This document shows, in pieces, positions 48,276 to 56,852 of a stretch of DNA of 64,000 nt. Both the position numbers and the translations under genes were made by a program. The first letter of the stretch is position 1. Each line of letters opens with the position of its first letter. The stretch is from assembly GCA_963773835.1 (NCBI GenBank), contig CAVZCQ010000004.1, positions 1,054,001-1,118,000 on the forward strand. Reading direction: 5' to 3'. This DNA comes from JOPF136 sp963773835 (GTDB lineage Bacteria > Acidobacteriota > Terriglobia > Acidiferrales > UBA7541). A model generated the notes under the pieces. The model had not been told where the DNA came from and did no database searches. It worked only from the letters and a program-made list of their open reading frames with translations.

Positions 48276-50552
48276 TCAATTCCTGTTCTGTGAGATGTCA
48301 TGTACCGCCGCAGAGGCTGCAAATCGCACCACGATTCTGCTTCCCGCCCTCACCCGCGTGCCCGCCGGCGGAGATTGTTCCACTGCAATTCCCGCACCCA
48401 CCGGCGATGGACTGAGCCCCAGCCGTTCGCACTCCTCCACAAACGCCCGGACGGTGCGCCCTTCGAAACTCGGCACTGGCACCCCGTTCGATTCGTCCAG
48501 CACCACCGTCGTTTCCGCGGGCGGCAGCCCCTCGGTCCGCAGTTCATGCCCGGAAGGCGGCCTTTGCGCCCGCGTGCCTGCCTCGCCCCGGTTCGCCGGA
48601 TTCCCCACATCCGCGCGCACAGTCGTCACCCCAGCCCTCGCCGGCCGGCCCGCACCCGGCGGTCCGGGAATGCCCGCCGGAGGCAGCGCCAATGGCTCGT
48701 CAGTCCTCTGCGCATCCGGATCCAGCAGTTGGCGGGAATCAAAATCGCTCAGATCTTCCGCTCCTGACGCTCCCGCCCTCTGCGCTCCGATCGCCTCCGC
48801 CGGGGGCGTCACAGGGATGTCAGGCGGTACCCGCAAATAGCTCAGCGTTTGCTGTGCCACCTCTCGAAACACCGGCGCAGCCACCTCCCCGCCGTAGTGC
48901 CCCCCCACCGGCGAATCCAGCACCACCAGCACCGTCACAGCAGGAGAGTTCACCGGAGCAAATCCCACGAACGACGCGATATAGTCCCGCGCCGAATAGC
49001 GCCCCGTCGCCGGATCGATTTTCTGGGCCGTCCCCGTCTTCCCAGCCACCGTGTACCCGTCCAGTCGCGCCGGTTTTCCAGTCCCGTCCAGCACCACGTC
49101 TTCCAGCATCTTCCGCATCATGGCCGCCGTCTCCGGCCGGATTACCCTGCGCGAGGAATCGTCCGCGGACACCGATGCCTGCGCCATACCCGAATCTCCT
49201 CTGCCGGATCGCCCCTGCCCGGAAGGCCCCGCGCAATCGGCCACCCCCGCACTGCATGCGCGGATTTCCCGCACCACCCGCGGCCGGTGCAGCACTCCTC
49301 CATTCGCGATGGCTGACACGGCCGTAATGAGCTGCACGGGCGTTACCCCCACTTCCTGGCCCATCGACACCCCGCCAATCGAAATCGCCGACCAGTTCTC
49401 CAGCCGCCGCACCAGGCCCCGGGATTCCCCCGGCAGCTCGATTCCCGTCACGCCGCCGAACCCGAACGCCCGGATATAGTCGTAGAACTTTTTCGGGCCC
49501 AGCCGCAGCCCCAGTTTGATCGCTCCCACGTCACTCGATTGCGCGATCACGTTCGTCACCGTCAGCAGCCCGAACGGTTTGTGGTCATGAATCAGGTGGT
49601 TGGCGATCACGATCGACCCCATCTGGCAGTCAATCACTTCGTCCGGGTTCGTGATCCCTTCATTCAGCGCCGCTGCCACCGTCACGATTTTGAACGTCGA
49701 GCCCGGCTCGTAGAGCGCACTCACCGCGCGGTCCATTCGCGCCTCGGGCGGCGCTGCCCCCGCAGCGTTCGGGTCGAACGACGGCCAGTTGGCCACTGCC
49801 AGCAGTTCCCCCGTGTTCGGGTCCTGCACCAGAATCGTCCCGGCCTTCGCGTGCGTCTGCGCGATGGCGGCGCTCAGCGCCTTCTCCGCGATGTACTGGA
49901 TATTTTCGTCCAGCGTCAGCACCAGGCTCGCCGCCTGGTTCGCAGCTGGCCCGTGCCGCTCGTACCACCGCCTCCGCGCATCCGCCAGCACCAGCATCTG
50001 CACCGGCTTTCCCCGCAGTTGCGCGTCGTATTGGTACTCCACCCCGCCCAGGCCCCGTCCGTCGATGTCCACGTATCCCAACGCGTGCGCCGCCAGCTCC
50101 CCCTTCGGATAGAACCGCTGGCTCTCCCGCTGGAAGTAAATCCCCCGCAGGTTCAGCGCCTGGATCCGCTCCGCCTTCTCCGCCGGAAGCTTCCGCGCGA
50201 TCCACACGAACGATTTCGACTCCGTCAGCCGCGTCTCGATCTCTTCCGGCTCGATTCCCAGAATCCCGGAGAGCAGACGCGCCACCAGCGATGGATCGGA
50301 AATCTCCGCCGGAACCGCGAAGCAGGAATCCACCGGCATGCTCATCGCCAGTTCGTGCAGGTTGCGGTCGTAGAGAACGCCGCGCGGAGGGTTGACCTCC
50401 ACGATCCGTTCCTGCTGGCGCCGCGCCCGCGCCAGGTATTCGCTGTATTGGACGATTTGGAGCTGAACCAGGCGCCCGACCACGGCGCCGAGCCCCAATA
50501 CTACGAGGAAGGCCAGGGAGAATATCCGCGTGCGCGGGCGGCGCCCTTCCAT
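48276..50552 (-). CDS. ftsI: Septal transpeptidase FtsI (PBP3) with long linker and PASTA domain
   Basis: This 758-residue class B PBP has an N-terminal membrane helix (about 8-27). A pedestal domain follows (RGVLYDRNLHELAMSMPVD), then the transpeptidase domain: SxxK in GSTFKIV, SSD in AQSSDVGA, and KTGTAQKIDP. After it comes a low-complexity linker of roughly 100 residues rich in Pro, Ala, Gly and Arg (including ARAGVTTVRADVGNPAN), then one PASTA domain (VPSFEGRTVRAFVEECERLG). PASTA domains are usual in Gram-positive PBP2x/SpoVD types and occur in some diderm phyla. It works with FtsW. Confidence 0.94.
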   Translation of the reverse strand: MEGRRPRTRIFSLAFLVVLGLGAVVGRLVQLQIVQYSEYLARARRQQERIVEVNPPRGVLYDRNLHELAMSMPVDSCFAVPAEISDPSLVARLLSGILGIEPEEIETRLTESKSFVWIARKLPAEKAERIQALNLRGIYFQRESQRFYPKGELAAHALGYVDIDGRGLGGVEYQYDAQLRGKPVQMLVLADARRRWYERHGPAANQAASLVLTLDENIQYIAEKALSAAIAQTHAKAGTILVQDPNTGELLAVANWPSFDPNAAGAAPPEARMDRAVSALYEPGSTFKIVTVAAALNEGITNPDEVIDCQMGSIVIANHLIHDHKPFGLLTVTNVIAQSSDVGAIKLGLRLGPKKFYDYIRAFGFGGVTGIELPGESRGLVRRLENWSAISIGGVSMGQEVGVTPVQLITAVSAIANGGVLHRPRVVREIRACSAGVADCAGPSGQGRSGRGDSGMAQASVSADDSSRRVIRPETAAMMRKMLEDVVLDGTGKPARLDGYTVAGKTGTAQKIDPATGRYSARDYIASFVGFAPVNSPAVTVLVVLDSPVGGHYGGEVAAPVFREVAQQTLSYLRVPPDIPVTPPAEAIGAQRAGASGAEDLSDFDSRQLLDPDAQRTDEPLALPPAGIPGPPGAGRPARAGVTTVRADVGNPANRGEAGTRAQRPPSGHELRTEGLPPAETTVVLDESNGVPVPSFEGRTVRAFVEECERLGLSPSPVGAGIAVEQSPPAGTRVRAGSRIVVRFAASAAVHDISQNRN

Positions 50553-50629
50553 ACCGTTCGCTCGAGCTACCCCCCCTCACACCTGCCGGCGGCCCCGATT
50601 TATCGTCAGGTGCTCCCGCCAGCCGAACT

Positions 50630-51028
50630 CTACTGCGCCGTGCTCGCCGCCGGGAATCCGTGCGGAGCACGCGCCTGCGCCAGCATCCCGTCTGCCGGCG
50701 CCACCGCAGGTGCCACCTGCCCCGGAACGGGCACCGTAAGTCCCAGTTCGCCCCGCGCGAGCTGGTCAATCCGCCCGGGCGCGCGCAGCGCTGCCGCCTG
50801 CAGTTTCAATTGCGCGTTCAACTCCGCCGCCTCCGCCCGCCGCGCGTTCAGTTCCTCGAACTGGTACTGCACCCGCAGGCTCCGGAAGTGTTGTCCCGCG
50901 TACACCAGCAGCAGCGCCACCAGCGCCGCTCCCAGGCCCGCGAACCGGCACAAATCCCGCCACTGCCCCCGCGACACGCTTCGCACCAGCCGCGAATTGT
51001 CGATCCGTTTGACGGTGATGAATTCCAT
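50630..51028 (-). CDS. ftsL: Cell division protein FtsL
   Basis: This 132-residue bitopic protein has a membrane helix at about 29-47 (FAGLGAALVALLLVYAG) followed by a coiled coil (LRVQYQFEELNARRAEAAELNAQ). It has a non-conserved Ala/Pro tail. Position between rsmH and ftsI identifies it, as FtsL sequence is poorly conserved. ATG 51028 overlaps the rsmH stop by one base. 77 bp separate it from ftsI. Confidence 0.85.
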   Translation of the reverse strand: MEFITVKRIDNSRLVRSVSRGQWRDLCRFAGLGAALVALLLVYAGQHFRSLRVQYQFEELNARRAEAAELNAQLKLQAAALRAPGRIDQLARGELGLTVPVPGQVAPAVAPADGMLAQARAPHGFPAASTAQ

Positions 51029-51927
51029 CACGCCGCCCCGCTTTCCATGAGCTTTTCCGCCACCCGCATCTTCGCGCTCCGCGAACGTGGATTCGCCGTA
51101 CGCTCTGCTTCCGAGGGAACGATTACCTTCTTCGTCAGCACCCTCAAGACTCCTTCGCGGTCGTACCGCCGGAACGCCTGCTTCACCGCCCGGTCCTCCA
51201 GCGAGTGGTAGCTGAGCACCACCAGCCGGCCTCTCGGATTCATTGTGGCAGGGGCTTGGTCTAGAAACTGCCCGAGTTCCTCCAACTCTCTATTCACCGC
51301 TATCCGCAGCGCCAGAAATGTTTTTGTCGCGGGATGCAGCTTCTGCCTTCCCCTTTTCAGGGCCCCTGCCACAACCGTTGCCAGGTGTTCCGTGTCGCGG
51401 ATCGGACGGCTTCTCACGATCGCCCTGGCGATCTTTCTGGAATCGTGCTCCTCGCCGAAGCGATAGAGCAGGTCGGCCAGTTCCCTCTCCGGCCACCGAT
51501 TCACAATCTCTTCTGCCGCTGGTCCCGCCGTTTCCCCGCTCCGGCGGTCCATGCGCATGTCCAGCGGGCCCGCCCTGCGGAACGAAAACCCGCGTCCGGC
51601 ATCGTCCAGTTGCAGGCTGGAGACCCCCAGGTCCGCCAGCACCCCGTCGGCGCTGATGTTCAGCCGGCGCGCAATCTCCCCAATACTTGACAGATTTTCA
51701 TTCACGAGTTCCACTCGCTCCCCAAAACCCGCCAGCCGCTCCCGGGCAACCGCTAGAGCCGCTGCGTCCCGGTCAATCCCGACCAACCGCCCCGTGCTGA
51801 GCCGCCGCGCGATTTCCGCCGCGTGCCCTCCCAACCCCACCGTCGCATCCACGTAGGTGCCCTCCGGCCGTATCGCCAGCCATTCCAGCACCTCCCCGAG
51901 AAGTACCGGGATATGCTCCGCACCCAC
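51028..51927 (-). CDS. rsmH: 16S rRNA (cytosine-1402-N4)-methyltransferase
   Basis: This 299-residue SAM-dependent enzyme methylates C1402 of 16S rRNA. HIPVLLGEVLEWLA, DATVGLGGHA for SAM binding, and DGVLADLGVSSLQLDDAGRG are family signatures; it ends with ERTANPRSRSAKMRVAEK. ATG overlaps the mraZ stop by one base. It is the usual second gene of dcw clusters. Confidence 0.97.
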   Translation of the reverse strand: MGAEHIPVLLGEVLEWLAIRPEGTYVDATVGLGGHAAEIARRLSTGRLVGIDRDAAALAVARERLAGFGERVELVNENLSSIGEIARRLNISADGVLADLGVSSLQLDDAGRGFSFRRAGPLDMRMDRRSGETAGPAAEEIVNRWPERELADLLYRFGEEHDSRKIARAIVRSRPIRDTEHLATVVAGALKRGRQKLHPATKTFLALRIAVNRELEELGQFLDQAPATMNPRGRLVVLSYHSLEDRAVKQAFRRYDREGVLRVLTKKVIVPSEAERTANPRSRSAKMRVAEKLMESGAA

Positions 51928-52364
51928 TAGATGCCCAGATCATTCAAGACCTTCCAATCGTCATCCGTGATCGGATTCCCCTTCATGTGCTCCGCGAACC
52001 GCGCATGGTTCCAGACTTCCAGCGAATTCAGCTTCCCCATCACGTCCACTTCGCCTTTCATCTCCGCCTGCTCGCGCAGCACCGGCGGAATCAGCAGCCG
52101 CCCTTGGCCGTCCATCTTCACCACTGCCCCGTAATAGCTCGTTCGTGTCAGGAATTTCTGTTTGGCCTGGTTGTGCGATGGCAACTTCGCCAGCTTCTCT
52201 TCAATCGCCATCCACACCTGCATCGGGTAGATATAGGCCCGGTCCCCGTTTTCGCTGGTCACGTAGAACGTGTCCCCGAAAACGGCCAGATCCTCCAGAA
52301 AGACCGAAGGGATCTTCACTCGGCCTTTCGGGTCCACTGTCGCCCGATGGTTTCCCCGCAGCAA
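51927..52364 (-). CDS. mraZ: Transcriptional regulator MraZ
   Basis: This 145-residue protein has two SpoVT-AbrB swapped-hairpin domains (DPKGRVKIPSVFLEDL and DGQGRLLIPPVLREQ). In E. coli and Mycoplasma it assembles as a ring and represses or activates the dcw operon by binding spaced TGGG-type repeats. Start is TTG 52364, giving the family N-terminus LRGNHRATVDPKGR. A matching repeat array lies 42-77 bp upstream, so autoregulation is likely. Confidence 0.95.
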   Translation of the reverse strand: MLRGNHRATVDPKGRVKIPSVFLEDLAVFGDTFYVTSENGDRAYIYPMQVWMAIEEKLAKLPSHNQAKQKFLTRTSYYGAVVKMDGQGRLLIPPVLREQAEMKGEVDVMGKLNSLEVWNHARFAEHMKGNPITDDDWKVLNDLGI

Positions 52365-52405
52365 GTTCAGGCCATCCCGGAAGCCCAGCCGGGACGCCCC
52401 GTCCC

Positions 52406-52441
52406 TGCCACAGCTTCACACTGCTAACCACTTCTACCCAC
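52406..52441 (-). promoter_or_regulatory. MraZ operator: four 10-bp-spaced GTG(G) repeats
   Basis: On the minus strand GTGGGT, GTGGTT, GTGTGA and GTGGCA begin at 52441, 52431, 52421 and 52411, exactly 10 bp apart. This is the spacing and core of known MraZ boxes. They lie just downstream of the -10, around the expected transcription start, where binding would block initiation or elongation. Confidence 0.83.
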
Positions 52442-52452
52442 TTTCTGCACGC

Positions 52453-52480
52453 ATTCTAGGCCCCTCTGCCTCAGTGTCAA
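52453..52480 (-). promoter_or_regulatory. Main promoter of the dcw cluster
   Basis: Minus-strand TTGACA (52475-52480) and TAGAAT (52453-52458) with a 16-bp spacer. Transcription would start near 52446, immediately before the MraZ repeats, with a leader of about 80 nt. The rest of 52481-52648 contains no gene and several TGTAGTG-like direct repeats near 52550-52561 of unclear meaning. Confidence 0.78.
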
Positions 52481-52648
52481 GAAAATTTCGCGCCTATCTT
52501 GCTATCTGTGGAAATCTTCCCGCGTTGTGTCCGAATGCCGTCGAGAACACTACCTGTAGTGTAGAGCCAGGCCGAGCCCCGCCAACCCTAGAAGCACATC
52601 TGCCCAATGTGTTTCCAATTGTTTCCAATCAGTCAACAAGATTTGCTG

Positions 52649-53530
52649 CTATTCCGCGCCCCCGCCGGGCGTGAGCCTGTACTCCCCGAGTTGTTTGAGG
52701 ACGTCGTGCTCCTGCGGCGAAAGCCCCTGATAGAAGTTCGGATCGTTCAGCCTCCCGTTCCGTTCCGCGTCGCTCAACCCATTGAGCGACCCAAGGCGCT
52801 GTTTCAGCTCCTGCCGCCGCTCCGGCGCGAGCTGCCTCCATTGCGGCAGTACCTGGGTTCGCAGGGACGACCGTTGTGCCGGCGTCAGTTTGGCCAGCGC
52901 TTCGGCGTTTCTGTTCATCGTCTCTTTCTGCTGTGGCGGAAGCCGGTCCCACTCCGCGAAGTGCCGGCGAATCTGGTTCTGCTGCTCTTTCGGAAGGCTG
53001 CGGAATTTCTCGTTGTTTTGCAGGAATCGTTCGCGCTCATCCGGGCTCATCTGCTGGAGCCGCTGCTGCCACCCGGCGGGCACCCCGGCTGCAGGCTGCT
53101 GCCCCGTCGGCGCCGCTGTCCCCATCTGCGCCTGCCGGCCAGTTCCGGCTCGTGCATTGGCGCCCGACTGGCCGGCTACCTCCGGCCTGGGGGCCACCGC
53201 CGGTCCCGGGGATACTCCGCCGCGAGCAGTGCCCGCTCGCGCATTTGCTCCAGATTCTCCTCCCGGCTGCCCTGCTGGTCCGCGGCCGGGTACACCCGCT
53301 CCCGCGCCCCGCGGTGTACCGGCCCGCGCATTCGGTCCCGACTGCGCCGGCAATCCTGCGGCACGCGCCTGCCGTCTGGCTTCTCGCCGCGCCTGCCGTG
53401 CCGCGCGCCTCTCAGCCTTCGAGGGCGGAACTCTGCCCTGCCCGCGCACAGGACCCGCCCACGCAGGGTCCCCTGTCAGCAAAGCCGCGGCCAGAGCAGT
53501 CGCCCATCCGAGTTGGATCCACCACTTCAT
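52649..53530 (-). CDS. Exported DUF3106-like protein with NARAGT repeats
   Basis: This 293-residue protein has a signal peptide (about 1-24, ALLTGDPAWA). A basic Arg/Ala-rich segment follows, then three copies of SG(P/A)NARAGT spaced about 25-45 residues apart, within a Gly/Pro-rich region. A C-terminal helical DUF3106-type region follows (about 135-290; LPKEQQNQIRRHFAEWDRL and LTPAQRSSLRTQVLPQWRQL). Pattern and Lys/Gln/Arg content resemble LTXXQ/Spy-like periplasmic proteins. It is third in an ECF sigma operon, so it is a likely envelope-stress or metal-response factor (inference). Confidence 0.82.
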   Translation of the reverse strand: MKWWIQLGWATALAAALLTGDPAWAGPVRGQGRVPPSKAERRAARQARREARRQARAAGLPAQSGPNARAGTPRGAGAGVPGRGPAGQPGGESGANARAGTARGGVSPGPAVAPRPEVAGQSGANARAGTGRQAQMGTAAPTGQQPAAGVPAGWQQRLQQMSPDERERFLQNNEKFRSLPKEQQNQIRRHFAEWDRLPPQQKETMNRNAEALAKLTPAQRSSLRTQVLPQWRQLAPERRQELKQRLGSLNGLSDAERNGRLNDPNFYQGLSPQEHDVLKQLGEYRLTPGGGAE

Positions 53531-53591
53531 CCCAGCCAGTTCTCCTCGCTCGCACATCCATCCGCCGCATTAGCTCGCTTCGCCACCGCCA

Positions 53592-54065
53592 TCAATCTCC
53601 CTGCGGACCATTGAGCGCGTCGAGGTCCTTCAGCACCTCGTAGTTTTCCAGCACCTGCATGTTTTTGATCATCCGGAAATTCTGGTCCTCGCTCATCGCC
53701 ACGGGATTCGCCGCCGCCGGAGCCTGAATCTGTGGACGCGTCACCGCCGCCGCCCAGAATCCCACTGCGATCAGCGCCAGGCTGGCCAGCGCCAGCCGCG
53801 GCTGCGGCAGCCACGCCACCACCCGCGCCCACATTCCGGGAGCCGGCTCCGCCGCAATTCGCTGGCGCAGCCGCGCGTCAAACCACGCCGAAGGTTCCGC
53901 CACCGGCGTTTCCTCCAGCACCTTCCAGACGCTGCGAAATCCCTCCACGCGCGCGCGGCACTCCGCGCAGCCCGCCAGATGCTGCTCCACCTCGCGCCGC
54001 TCGCGCACGGTCACGCGGTCGTCCATATACGCGATCAATTGCGATTCCATCTGTTCGCACTTCAT
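53592..54065 (-). CDS. Zinc-finger anti-sigma factor (zf-HC2)
   Basis: This 157-residue protein has an N-terminal ZAS motif (MKCEQMESQLIAYMDD, then HLAGCAEC), the HxxxCxxC signature of anti-sigma factors for ECF sigmas. A transmembrane helix is at about 85-103 (LALASLALIAVGFWAAAV), and a short periplasmic tail follows. ATGA overlap with the sigma gene shows coupling. It would hold the sigma factor at the membrane until a signal arrives. Confidence 0.9.
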   Translation of the reverse strand: MKCEQMESQLIAYMDDRVTVRERREVEQHLAGCAECRARVEGFRSVWKVLEETPVAEPSAWFDARLRQRIAAEPAPGMWARVVAWLPQPRLALASLALIAVGFWAAAVTRPQIQAPAAANPVAMSEDQNFRMIKNMQVLENYEVLKDLDALNGPQGD

Positions 54066-54694
54066 GGCTTCCTTCCCTCCGGGTTCCCTCCGGGGCCCCG
54101 AAGCTTCGGGGCAACCAGGGGAGCCAGCTCCACTCGCAGGGCCTCATACGCTCGAAACAACAGCGACTTCAGCGCGCTCACCGAGCATCCCAGGATGCGC
54201 GCGATCTCGTCGTAGTCCAGTTCCTGGTATTTGTGCAGGAGCACCGCGGCGCGCTGCTTTTCTGGCAGCGCCTGGATCGCGCGTCGCACCACCGCTACCC
54301 GGTCCCGTTCAACCATTTGCTGTTCCACCACCGGCGTTCCGTCCGGCACTTCCAGCATCATCTCCGACCCGTCCTCCGCTTCTGCCGGAGCGTCCAGCGA
54401 GATTTCGGCCTGCCGGTGGCGCCCGTCACGCAGCGCGTTCAGCGCCAGGTTGGTCGCGATGCGGAACAGCCAGGTGGTGAACTTCGCGCTCGGCTCATAG
54501 TCCCGCCGCGCTCGATACACGCGCAGAAAAACCTCCTGCGCCAGATCTTCCGCCTGCGCTGCGTCTCGTACCATCCGGTTCAGGAAATGGCACAGGGGAC
54601 GCCGGTAGCGCTGGAGGAGAAGCTCGAAGGAGGCCTCGTCTCCCTGCTTCACCCCCAGCATTAACTGGACGTCGGACCTGACCATGACCTCCAC
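54062..54694 (-). CDS. ECF-type RNA polymerase sigma factor
   Basis: This ~207-210-residue protein has sigma region 2 (GDEASFELLLQRYRRPLCHFLNR, then DLAQEVFLRVYRARRDYEP) and region 4 helix-turn-helix (LDYDEIARILGCSVSALKSLLFRAYEAL). Start is GTG 54694 or ATG 54685; GGAGG overlaps the first. The C-terminal PKLRGPGGNPEGRKP is encoded by an 18-bp palindrome and flanks, beyond the normal end of region 4. The cognate anti-sigma gene overlaps by 4 bp. Confidence 0.92.
   Translation of the reverse strand: MEVMVRSDVQLMLGVKQGDEASFELLLQRYRRPLCHFLNRMVRDAAQAEDLAQEVFLRVYRARRDYEPSAKFTTWLFRIATNLALNALRDGRHRQAEISLDAPAEAEDGSEMMLEVPDGTPVVEQQMVERDRVAVVRRAIQALPEKQRAAVLLHKYQELDYDEIARILGCSVSALKSLLFRAYEALRVELAPLVAPKLRGPGGNPEGRKP
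54095..54112. repeat. 18-bp perfect palindrome (CCCGAAGCTTCGGG core, copy 3)
   Basis: GCCCCGAAGCTTCGGGGC is a perfect palindrome sharing its 14-bp core with 4671-4686 and 35821-35836. It encodes the tail of the ECF sigma factor. Confidence 0.92.
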
Positions 54695-54753
54695 ACTATA
54701 CTGAACACGCCACCAGCCAGAAAGTTGCAGGAATCGCAGGAGTTAGCGCGGTG

Positions 54754-54773
54754 GGACAGGCTTCAGCCTGTCC
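54754..54773. repeat. Palindromic repeat GGACAGGCT/AGCCTGTCC
   Basis: Perfect 9-bp arms around TC, between the ECF sigma and ZIP genes. Same 9-TC-9 architecture as 3364 and 33643. The rest of the 54695-54896 spacer holds TATAGT just before the sigma start and nothing else recognised. Confidence 0.87.
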
Positions 54774-54896
54774 GCGCGGTGTCCCTGAATTGCCCCGCCA
54801 GTTCTTCTGACGAACCCAGGTTTCCAGCCACACCCCGTCCGGGACTCTCGACGCCACCTTCGGAATCGCTTCCCGAATCCCCAGACCTTCAGACGT

Positions 54897-55646
54897 CTAT
54901 CCCGAATGCAACGCAAAGTGCGCTGCGGCCAGCGCCGCAGCTCCCAGAAACACCGTCCCTGCCACTCCCAGGTCGCGTTCCTGATTCACTTCCGGCACCA
55001 GGTCCGATGCCGCCACATACAGTGTCAATCCCGCCGAGAACGGCAGCACCACGCCCGCCTGCCCCGCGAACAACGCTGTGCACAGCGTTCCCACCAGTGT
55101 CGCCGCTCCCAATCCTGCCGCCGCTGCCAGCGCCGCCCCCCGCGAGCGTCCCCGCGCAAGCATCAGCGACGCAGCCGTAAACCCTTCCGGCAATTTGTGC
55201 AGCACCACCGCCGCCAGCAGCACCCCGCCCAGATACGCGGACACCAGAAACCCGGCTCCCACCATCACCCCGTCAAACAGCGCGTGCAGCGCGAATCCCG
55301 CCAGCGCCACCTCCGCCGTATGGCCGCTCCGCACTTCCTCCACGTGCGTTTCCTCGCCGAAATGCACGTGCGTCGAGAGCGTGTGCACGAATAAATGCAC
55401 CACCAGATAGCCTGCCAGCACGTACAGCGGCGCCCGCGACCCGCTCAACTCGTACGCGTCCGGAAGCACCTCCACAAACACCGCCGCGAGCATGAACCCC
55501 GCTCCCAGCCCAATCAGATAGCGCAGATACTGCCGCGACCACTCCCGCCGCGCCACCATCCATCCGCCCGCCACCGTTGCCAGCGCAGCGATCATCCCTC
55601 CGATCAGCGACATCACCGCAACGTTCTGTCCGACCTCTCCACTCAT
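54897..55646 (-). CDS. ZIP-family divalent metal transporter
   Basis: This 249-residue protein has eight predicted membrane helices. The metal-binding motif ALHALFDGVMVGAGF is in helix 4 and VVLHKLPEGFTAASL in helix 5, both ZIP hallmarks. A His/Glu-rich loop (STHVHFGEETHVEEV) lies before helix 4. It imports Zn, Fe or related metals; the substrate is unknown. Confidence 0.93.
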   Translation of the reverse strand: MSGEVGQNVAVMSLIGGMIAALATVAGGWMVARREWSRQYLRYLIGLGAGFMLAAVFVEVLPDAYELSGSRAPLYVLAGYLVVHLFVHTLSTHVHFGEETHVEEVRSGHTAEVALAGFALHALFDGVMVGAGFLVSAYLGGVLLAAVVLHKLPEGFTAASLMLARGRSRGAALAAAAGLGAATLVGTLCTALFAGQAGVVLPFSAGLTLYVAASDLVPEVNQERDLGVAGTVFLGAAALAAAHFALHSG

Positions 55647-55680
55647 CTCTCACCACTCGCGCGCCTTCCGTCTTTTCTCT

Positions 55681-55714
55681 TCACCAGTCACCAGTCACGA
55701 GTCACCAGTCACCC
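55681..55714. repeat. Tandem 7-bp TCACCAG repeat
   Basis: TCACCAG, TCACCAG, TCACGAG, TCACCAG, TCACC follow head to tail between the ZIP and ychF genes, which are both on the minus strand. It is a simple variable-number-type tract with no coding function. Confidence 0.85.
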
Positions 55715-55720
55715 GCTTCT

Positions 55721-56797
55721 TCACCCGCTATGCCGGAACAAAATCACATCTCCGTCCTGCACCACGTACTCCTTCCCTTCCAGCTTCACCTGCCCCCGTT
55801 CCCGCGCCGCCGCCAGGCTCCCCGCCGCAATCAAATGCTCGAACGACACGACCTCCGCTTTGATGAATCCCCTCGCAATATCCGAATGAATCGCCCCCGC
55901 TGCTTCCAGCGCCGTCTCCCCCCGCCGGATCATCCACGCGCGCACTTCCGGCTCTCCGGCGGTCAGAAACGACATCAGTCCCAGCAGCCCGTACGTCGCA
56001 TGGATCAGCCGGTCGCGCCCCGATTCAGCCAGTCCGTAGCTGCCCATCAGCTCCGCCGCCTCCGCGTCGTCCAGTTCCGCCAGTTCCGCTTCGATCCGCC
56101 CGCAAAACGGCACCACAGCCACCTGCGGCTTTCCCGCTATGGCCGAGAGTCCGTACCGTTCGATCGCCGTCCCGATCTGTGCCGCTTCCGCGTCGTTAAG
56201 GTTCACCGCGCACATCATCGGCTTCCGCGAGAGGAACATATAGCCGCCGATGAGTTTCGCTTCCTCCGCCGCCAGCTCCAGCGCCCGCAACGGATTCTCC
56301 GCCTCGACTGAAGCCTTGCACCGGAACAGCACCGCCTGCTCCCGTTCCAGTTGCGGCTCGCGTTTCTTTTTCAGGTCTTTTTCCAGCCGCTCAAGCCGCT
56401 TCAGGATTTGTTCCAGGTCGTGCAGCATCAGCTCCACTTCGATGCTGTCGAAATCCCTCCGCGCATCGAGCGACCCCGCTGGGTGCGGGTTCGCCGCATC
56501 GTCGAACAGTCGCACCACCTGCACCAGTGCGTCCACCTGACGCATTTCCACCAGCAGCGCCGAGTCCCGCGCTTTGTCCCGCGCCAGCCCCGCTACGTCC
56601 ACGTATTCAATGCTCGCGTGCGTGATTTTCTTCGGATGGTAGAGCGCGGCCAGCGGCGCCAGCCGCGGGTCCGGCACGCGAGCCACTCCCACGTGCAGCT
56701 CTTCGCGCGCTGCCTTCGCGTCCAGATGCGCCCGCGTCAGAATTTTGAACAGGCTCGTCTTGCCCGTCCCCGGCAGTCCGATGATCCCCGTGCGCAT
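55721..56797 (-). CDS. ychF: Obg-family ATPase/GTPase YchF
   Basis: This 358-residue P-loop protein has G1 GLPGTGKTSLFKIL, switch DVAGLARDKARDSALL, a long helical insert (about 130-170) and a C-terminal TGS-like domain (GAIHSDIARGFIKAEVVSFE, then KEYVVQDGDVILFR). In E. coli YchF prefers ATP and regulates oxidative stress responses and translation initiation. The usual NKxE specificity motif is absent: the equivalent position reads VNLND, as in ATP-preferring YchF. Confidence 0.94.
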   Translation of the reverse strand: MRTGIIGLPGTGKTSLFKILTRAHLDAKAAREELHVGVARVPDPRLAPLAALYHPKKITHASIEYVDVAGLARDKARDSALLVEMRQVDALVQVVRLFDDAANPHPAGSLDARRDFDSIEVELMLHDLEQILKRLERLEKDLKKKREPQLEREQAVLFRCKASVEAENPLRALELAAEEAKLIGGYMFLSRKPMMCAVNLNDAEAAQIGTAIERYGLSAIAGKPQVAVVPFCGRIEAELAELDDAEAAELMGSYGLAESGRDRLIHATYGLLGLMSFLTAGEPEVRAWMIRRGETALEAAGAIHSDIARGFIKAEVVSFEHLIAAGSLAAARERGQVKLEGKEYVVQDGDVILFRHSG

Positions 56798-56852
56798 AAG
56801 CGGGGGAGTGTAGCACGCCGGTTTGCGCGCCCGGCGGCAGGACCACGGCAGC

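Noticed and set aside
52550..52561. CRISPR-like or iteron direct repeats near the dcw promoter
   Set aside because: Repeats are too short and too few, with no spacer structure; no CRISPR array is present in the window.
54690..54730. ECF-type autoregulatory promoter before the sigma gene
   Set aside because: A CAACTT-like -35 and TATAGT near the start can be seen, but spacing and -10 do not clearly match ECF consensus.
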